A DNA stretch of 60,000 bases from Branchiostoma floridae (taxonomy: Eukaryota > Chordata > Leptocardii > Amphioxiformes > Branchiostomatidae), in assembly GCF_000003815.2 (NCBI RefSeq), contig NC_049982.1, forward strand, positions 7,733,849 to 7,793,848, written 5' to 3'. Numbering within the stretch: position 1 is the first letter of the stretch; each line of letters begins with the position of its first letter. The notes under the pieces were generated by a model. The model saw only the letters and a list, made by a program, of their open reading frames with translations, did no database searches and had not been told where the DNA came from. The translations under genes were made by a program, and so were the position numbers. This document shows positions 13,501 through 22,500 of this stretch, in pieces.

Positions 13501-16500
13501 AAAACAGTCCCAACTACGTTCAGTACAGGCCGAAAGGCGATCGTAACGGACACGCAGCGCCGCGTCCCGTGACATACCATGCTGGCATGGCAATGACAAA
13601 CAATGTGCCTGGAAGTAAACCAAGTTCCGTGGACACGGACTCCGGATACCACGGCTCGGAGCGACGGCCCGTGCATAATTCGCGATCCGACTCTCGGCTC
13701 CTTCCCTATGCAAATGATCCGCGTGGCCCGTATCGAACAGACAGAGCTCGACAACCTCCCGACCCGCGCACCGTGCAGCGATCGGAATCCCTGCAACGGC
13801 TGCAGCAATGGAAAAGTCAGACTCTCGAACGCCAGGGGAGATCACGATCAGACTTGTCAACTGTCGAAGAAGTTCCCCGTGCTAACTATCGCAACTACCA
13901 GCAGGACAATGGCTCTAGTTCCAATTACTCGGCCGAACACCGGAAGGGAGTGTACCCAGATTCGTACAAGACTTTACCCAGACACATGCAAACGGGACAG
14001 CTAAGTCCTAAATACAACGCCAGCCCTCCGAGCGAAGACTCGTGGCACATCTCCACCCTTCCTCGTAACAACAGCACTGGTTACAAGTCGGCGCAGGACC
14101 AGTACTATCAGAACTATGCACGGCAGCAGGCCTGGCAGCACAACACACCTGCAGACCCAAAAGAGTTGAAGAGAGAGGAGTCCATGCGTCAGCTGTCAGA
14201 CTGGAGACAACGCACTTTGTCGAGTACAACGTCACAGGGCTCAGGGCCTAGCTCAGGTAATGACAGATTATTCCATTTGAAAAATGTATGGGAGAGGTAG
14301 GGAAAATAATTCCCGTTCATTTTTGTGAGCATAATTCTTTTCCTGAGTCCATAACCATTCCTTAAAAGCCACAAAAAATATTCTGGGAATGGTATGTGAT
14401 AAACGGGTAATAAGATAAACTTTACAAAAGTTACTCATCAAAGCAACTAGGTTTTGTTAACATGTTTCAGACAGCATCTACTGTCTTTGAGAAAAATCTT
14501 GACCTCATTAACACATCAATTCATAGTTTTGGTTAGATATCTGTTAGCCTCTCAGTCATTGACAAAAAATAATTGACAGTTCCTAGAATCTTTCCAGTTG
14601 CTTTGACTATCTTTTGTATTGAATATTGACTTTTCATTTCAAAAAGACTCCTTGTCTTCACACTACTGGTACTGACATGTTGTTGTCTGCTTCAACAGGG
14701 CCAGACCAGAGCAGAAATTATCCGGAGGTGAGAAGAAGGGAGCCCACAGATGCGATGCGAAACTCCCGTCCCGTGTCGGAACACTTCAGGTTCCCGGCGG
14801 AGACAAGATCAGTGGACGCGGTCATGAGGACAGCAAGGCCGGTGTCGTCGTTCTACCCCACGACAGGGGTGGAGTCCCCACCCCCCACCAGACCTCCCCT
14901 CCCCGCAGCATACAGACACCAAGAGTGTGAGTACTCATTTGTATACCTTATAATGCACACTCTTACATGCTAACTTGTAATCGTGTTTGTGCAACATTAG
15001 ACAATTCTGTTTCTGGGTTACATAAATCACTTGATCCTAGTATTTTGTGTCACCTAAGATTCATTGAAGTATGTTACAATAATGTTAAGCCGAGGTAATA
15101 TGACTGGTTCAGTAAGGATGCCTGCCATGAATTGTAGTGTAAACAATTTATCATCTACATCCTGAAATCATCTTAAGGATTCTTTACCTTAATTGATAGC
15201 AAGGAACAAACTGTTGTACTGGTGTTAGTGAGCACTTACAGAGTACTTGATCTTGTAAGCGAAGGGCTGATGCTGAACGTTGACAGATAAAAGTACATTG
15301 TATATTCATACCGTGCTCAAGGAGGCACCTCAACCACATTAATTGGGTACCACTGGCTGGCAAAATGCACCAGATATTATTATTATCATTATCATACTCA
15401 GAACAAAGTTGTTGTAAATGGTCTGACATTTCAGACAGCATTTGCTGTCTTATTTCAGTCACTGACAAAACTCATATACATGTAGTTGCTTATAAGTGAT
15501 TTTTGTATTGACTATCTCATTACATAGATGTCTAACCTTCATCAATGCCCTAATGTATGTATCATCTGGTCCTGTGTTTGTAGATGGGACAGACCTCCCT
15601 GATGCCGCTCCCAGCAGAAACTATCACACAGCGATACAAGAAGCACCCAAGGTGTCTCATGTAGCATACAACCATGTGCCGGAGACCAAGAAGGAGAAAG
15701 ATGATGATTCTTACAGTTTGGGGGTAAATACCCAATTAGTGTTAAATTGAATGTCATATGGCATACATGTAAACAGAAGAAGTTTGAAACTGTAGGAACT
15801 CACAGCATCATTTATGGGCTTTATCAGTTTTAAAAAAGATTGATAATGGGTTGGAGAAGCAAGTTTTCTCCAACAACTTTCTTTATTTCTAATTAATTTT
15901 TTTTGGGAAATGAATCCTGTTAGATTTACTCTTTTCTACTGATAGTTAACACCTTTCTCTGAGTGATGTGAGACAAGGCATAAACCTGTAGGGAAGACTT
16001 CACAAAGCTTTGTGGTAAAACAATAAACAATAAATTATGATAAAAAGACATACATTTATCTTTGCCACAACAGGACATCGATGACGTGTTTGCCAACGAG
16101 GTCCCCCCCAGCTCACGGCCCAACTACAAACTCACCTCATCTGACCTCATGGGCAAATCGGTAAGTCAAAGATTTTTAAAGGATACAGCCAAAAATTTGG
16201 TATGTTAAAAAAGACAAAAGTTTATATTGTTATCCTAAATCATTAGTGGTGTCATGTGGATGAGCAGCTAGTATATAAGACACAAGAATGTCTAGATAAG
16301 GGAACTTCACAAAACTTATCCTCATTCCAACCATTTGAAGTATAAGGATTTATGTGGAGGTAGAAGGAGAGGCTCCGCCTTCAAATACCATGTCCTAGAC
16401 ATATTGGATAAGCAACTCACTGCCTCTATGGCCTCAAAAGGCTATGGAACCTTAACTTACCCTGTTGCCATGTTGCCCCCCTCCCCCAGCATGAGGAGCT

Positions 16501-19500
16501 GACCCTGCTGCTGATCCAGCTGAAGAGAGACCAGGACCAGCTGGTGGAGGAACACAATGATGCGCTCTCCAAAATGATGGCCTACACCAGGTGAAACCCT
16601 CTGTTCATTTGCCCCATTAGTTGTAGTAGTAGTAGTAGCCATTTTTTATTATACTGCTGCTGGGGTCCCTGACACAGGGGTAGGCAGCAGTCAGCTAGTC
16701 TTCACACCGCGCTTCCATGAGGCTCTGTCCAGTGAGTCCAACTCTGAGCTTCAACTTCATGATTTGCCTTGATGGCCGGACAAATGATTAAGTCCATGAT
16801 TTTTTCAGTACATGGAAGACTTATTGCCATTATAATGTTTACCCAATAGCAGCTAATGTAGTAAAGTCAGTGTGTCCACAAAATGGGAATTGACGTGTTG
16901 TGACAACAACCTGTATGTGTGTATAGAAGGCAGATGATTATATCTGTGCTTTGTTTACCCAACAACTGGTGTATGTCTGTAATACTCTGTATGCAGAAGA
17001 GGAATCCCAAAGAACAGACCTTATATGCCACTCACGTTGTTCTGTCTCTGTTTGTTATTGAAGGGCCGGCGCTAGCGGGCTCCACTCCCCACACGATGAG
17101 GAGGAGAGATGGAAACAGTATGAGGAGCTGAGGAGGAAGTGTGAGGAGTCCGAGAGAAAGGTGAGCTGGTTAAAACGATTCTTAAGGAGCTGTCAGGTTC
17201 TAGAATGACAAATTTTGGGGTTAAGAATTCAGGATATCTTGTCTTAAGGATACATGTTCATGTGCATATTTCTGAACATCAGCAAACCAGATTCATTGTA
17301 TGTGTATATGTGATGGAACTTGTTTTCTTTTCCACAAATGAATGCACAGTGTTTTTAGAAGGTGTCAGTTCATTTTTGAGTCATTGTTTCAACCTTACAG
17401 CTGTTTCAGGGTTGTCATACATGTACATGTCATTCAGGACTTTTTCTTGCCCATTTTTGATGCAGCTGAATGCCAGTAAGCCCATGCTGAGCCTGGTTTC
17501 CAACATGGTGAAGTTAGGAGATCTGTACAACACACCTGACAACAGGCATAACAAACAGTACGATCAGGTAAGACAGGTGTCACTGGACGTACCATTTACA
17601 TTCACTACACACCTGTGCTTGTTGAACTTTGTGACCCGATGCAATTCTATACCATCGTGCAAGGACAGGTTAGGTACAAATGTGAGGTCAAAACATTGTA
17701 ATGCAAATTTCAACTCCTGGATGTTCGGAGAATTTCTGAAAAGTCGTGGCTTTATACCCGACTTGAATTGAAAGTTTATTCTACATTTAGAAACAATATG
17801 GATTTGTCATAGTCAGAGTATATATAGTTTTACAAGATGGAATGTTTCTCAACCAACTCCATACATTCTCCCCTGGGTTGTTCTGTAAAGAACAACAGTT
17901 ACTATGAACAAAGGGCTTACAGTTTGAATACTGATTACTTTTTCACCAGTTTGGAAGGCGGACGAACCCTGAGCTGTCCAACAGGGAGCAGTTTGAGTTC
18001 AGCAGACAGTTGGAGGAACAGCAGGTGGGAACAGCAAACTCTGGTCTGCAGCACAGCCCCAGCGACGACAAACTGGTCAATGTAAGTACTGTAAATGTTA
18101 ACATTTTTGCTGAGGTTTTATGTTTTTACCCCAAGGTCTTCGCCACGGACTTACAACCACTGTGAGATGCTTGTTCAGTCTTTTGACCACATACCCCCTC
18201 ATTTCCACCAAGAATTTAAAACCACTGTGTGTGAACACTCCATTTTGTCTCCAACACAAAACTGCAAACTCCAAAATCCATTCACAAGTCATGTTACAGC
18301 CTCCTACCTGCAGTGCTGCTGCTGGGCAACAGGGGCATGTGTTCACTGAAGTTTATTGGTGTCAAGTTTATGTTTGAGCTTGGTTAGCTCAGCAAATGCA
18401 GGTCTGCAGCACAATCCCAGCAATGACAATCTTTTCAATGCAAGTATTGCACCTGCAGTATTGCTGTTGGGCAACAGGGGGCGTGTGTGCACTGCAGTTC
18501 ATCAGTACACAGTGTAACAGTTGTATTTTAGAAAATGCTGGTCTGCAGCAAAGCCCTAGCAATGACAACTAGTCTCAATGTAGCTTATTTGTAAGTAAGG
18601 TGCTGTTACCTGCAGTGATGCTCTCACATGATAGGGGGCATGTGTGAAGCATTGCTTAGGGCATCTTTTAGTGAGTTGAATCTTGTTTCTTTTTTAAACA
18701 GATAAAGTCCATGAGAATCCGAGAGCTGGATGGCCACATGCAGGAGCTGACGGCACGGGTGACAGTTCTGAAGGAAGACATGGTATGAGATTTTCTGCCT
18801 TTGATGTTGAAGTTCACATTCAGCAGTACCACAGATACTTATTCTGTTAAATGAAATGTCATATCCTATAGCATAGTAAACACCACCTCTGCTAAATAGC
18901 CAGCCAGCATTCCATCATAAGAGCAGTAAGCCTTTACCATCCTATAGAAACACACATACTGGTGTTACATTATCCTACCTGCAGTGCTGCTGCTGGCCAA
19001 CAGGGGGCGTGTGTGCACTACAGTTCATTGGTGTTTAGCTTATGTTTGAGCTTGTAGGTTAGCTCAGCAAATGCACACATATCCTTGACTGAAGATTACA
19101 AAATTTACTTTTTTTCAAAAGCAAACATGTACTGTTGTAGTTTTGTAGCTAACAGTTGTGACATGATTACAGGAAAACTTGGAGAGAACGCTACATTCCA
19201 CCAGTAAGAAGATGGCGCAGTACCGAGACCAGCCGCACGAGAAGGACCGCTACGCCAGCCTGCAGGCAGCCATCCAATCAGAGATCAGCAAGGTTAGAGC
19301 TGACCTCGCACAGGAGTCAAAGGTGATGGTTGGTGTATTAACAGCCCCCCCCCCCCCCCAACACTACCCTTAACACTATCCCCTTAACAGCCCTCATAAA
19401 CAGCCCACCAAAACACCCCCTTGATATCTTCCTATCACTACCCCCCTCTTAACAGCCCCCAGAATTGCATACTTAATCTAGAGCTGTTCTCCCAGAATCC

Positions 19501-22500
19501 AGACGTTTTGGGTTGGAACCCCTTGCAGGTCCCAGTGTGCTGCCAAACAAATTGGTTCAGATACAATGTCAGTTCTTTGGTTGGCAATTCAGGTAGACAT
19601 AAGGAATATACAGATCCTATATTACCAACACTGACCTACATATACAGATGGTATTTCAAACCCTGAATATTTTGTGGACCATGTTATCAGCTTTCATATT
19701 TCTCCTAGTATCTAAAACATTTCCTTCCATGTTAACCTGTAGAAGCTTGAGGCGTTCTCTGGTGAGCACGGCCAGCTGACTAACGAGCTGAGGGCGGTGC
19801 ACAGCCGACTGTGGGACGACTCCACCTCAACCACCGCCAGCTCTCCTTCTAAGGTATGTGTGCTGTAAAAGGTCCGGATAAGTATCTGAGGCCTTAGAAG
19901 GAGTTATATTCCTACTGGTTAAAGTATGTGCTGTATTAGACCAATAAACTTGAGAAGTGATGTACTTTTCTTTGACAAGTTGACAGTTGATGGTTACATC
20001 TTTTTTTGTATGAAATTGTAATGAACATTTATTTTTTTCTCATTCATTTTCTCTCATTACCTTTTTTGCTTGTAGATGGAAAACCCATTCATATATTCAT
20101 GAATTTACAGTAACTAGATTTTTTCTGCAATGTATGTAAAATTTCTCTTCTTTTAACTTCATTCCCAGGCCTCAGAGAAGGCTGCGATGAAGAACCGACT
20201 GCAGCAGGACCTGGCCCATGTACAAAACATGATGTCAGGCCTGGCTCAGCAGAGGGACAGGCTGGAGGGGCACGTCAACTCTATCAGGCAGCAGTTCTCA
20301 GGTAACGTACAGTATCTTCTCTTCACCCTGATGGTGATTGGTTTTAGACCTCTGAGTTGCCTGCTTTGTTGTGAAAGTTTTCATACTGCTCTTTCCTCAA
20401 CTATTACTTTTATTTATTAATTGCCTGAAAGTTCTAAGGCTCTGCTGTCCATATGATTCTCTGATTTTATCCAGCCACCTTTTCCTTGGCTTGGTGGCTG
20501 GTCTTTTTTTTTGGGAGCATTGAATGATATTGCATGCTTTTGTCAGCATGGTACATATTGTACTATCCCCTCTCTCTTATATAGTCACATGTTAGGTTAG
20601 TCTAATCTCACATGAATAACTCTTTTTACATACGCCAAATAGCAGTTACTCAAGCAACTGGATATGATTTTGGAAACGGTCAGACGTTCAAATAACATCC
20701 ACTATTTTTCGTCAGTTAAACTAAGTCAGTGTCAGTGACTAAAGATAGTGGATGCTGTCTGAAACATCTGACTGTTTCCAACATCATATCCAGTTGCTTG
20801 AGTAACTGCTATTTGGCATATCGTATTACCTAGTAGATGTCTCACCTTTATCGATGTAACTCTCTTTACCTCCCAGCCGGTGCTGACGGCCCGTTTGTGG
20901 AGACTGACCTGGACACGGGGATCCAGCACGACCTGCGGGCTGCAGAGCAGGCGGAGAGGGAACACCAGAACAGTGCTCAGGCACGTGAGGAGGCACAGCA
21001 GCAGAGATCTGTGCCTACCATACTGGTGAGTCAATGAAACTACAACTGTCATTTGTCTTTGAAGGATCATATGCTAACTTTCTGTGTTTGTATGTTTGTG
21101 CATCTTGTGCTTTTTTGTAAAGTTTCTGCCTTGTGTTAATGCCTGAAATTTTGAGAAGCAGTCCTGGCAACAAGAATAAAGACATGTGATCTCTCTAATT
21201 GTCCTCTTTGTAAAGATGAAATGCTAAAGGAGGGCATCTATTTTCTTAATGTATGTATGACACATCTTCAGTTTATTTTTAAAACTCCTTAATGTTGATT
21301 CCTTGCCTCCCAGGTTCACAGGCCTGAAAACAACGCAGAGCCAAACCAGAACTCGGGCGCCTTTAAAAGCTCGCTCAGCGTACGCCAGCTGAAGAGGGAG
21401 TCTGCAGAGCGACGCTCCCGTGACAGACAGCACGGCCTGGACAGAGAGGTCGTCGGTGGGGAGGCGGACGGAACTGAGAGGTCACGGAGTCCACCGAAGA
21501 GGAGCAACACTCTTCCAGGAAGACCAAGAGGTACTTTTCTTATCAACAAAAATAGCAAAAGAAAGTTTTTTCTTTTATGGACTTTATTTCCAATGATACA
21601 ATTACTGTTACAGTTACAGTTTGCAATGTTGAAGATACATGATAGTGATAAATTTCTAGTATTTGCCGTATCTACAATAAACCTCTCAGCTCACACTCAT
21701 GCTTAAATAGCAGAGTAATGTTTCCTTTATACTTACTGTATCTATATTGAAAATAAATTCAAGTTAACATTTTCATTAATGTCAACAATTTTGGAACCAG
21801 TTCTGCACAAGAAAAGTCCAATTGTTTTTCTAACTGTCTTTGGTAATGTTTACCTTTTTTTACCGTTGCAATGGCCGAGTGGGTAGAGTGTTTCCCTTGC
21901 ATTCAGTAGGTTGTGAGTTCGATCCCCGGCCGAGTCATACCAAAGACTTCAAAAATGGTACATGCTGCTTTCTCTGCTTAGCACTCAGTACTAATGCGGA
22001 AGAGTATGGGAGTTAAACACAATTTTTTTTTTATCACTACCAGTGGACAAGCCTCCTGCTTTAGTCGCTTGCACAAATGTGTGGTCCATGAGCTACAAAA
22101 ATGGAGATAGACGCCACCCCTAAGCATCTGTTACAGATGTACGGGCAACTTTAACTAAACTTTTAACTTTTTGGTAACTTGAATTTAAATTAAATTTTTC
22201 CAGACCAGTCCATCAACAACATGACAGCCCGGAGCCTGAAGCGTGTGTCTCGATCCAGCAGTGACGTCTCCCGATTAAGAATTCCATCAACGTCCTCTTC
22301 TGAGGTATGTCTTTCACTCTGTCATACATACAATCTTCCATGTCACTTTTATGCATGTTCACGTCAAAATATCTAATTTTGCGTGTTATGCCTTTTTTTT
22401 CAATTTTTTTAATAAGACATTGAAAATGCCAAGGAGGTCAAGAGTCTATCATAAAGCTGTCCAAATTTGATTGATGTCTAAAGACTCACAAAAAGTACTT

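Noticed and set aside
13315-13860. 181-codon open frame on the minus strand
   Set aside because: It overlaps the large GC-rich PLEKHA-like exon 9 and is its antisense shadow; it has no splice or family support.
15860-15895. Short hairpin GTTGGAGAA...TTCTCCAAC
   Set aside because: A lone nine-pair stem in intron DNA, with no context for a terminator, microRNA or other RNA gene.
21862-21935. Possible tRNA gene
   Set aside because: A and B boxes are present, but there is no proper anticodon stem or acceptor pairing, and a longer repeat body with a second copy follows, so it is a SINE.
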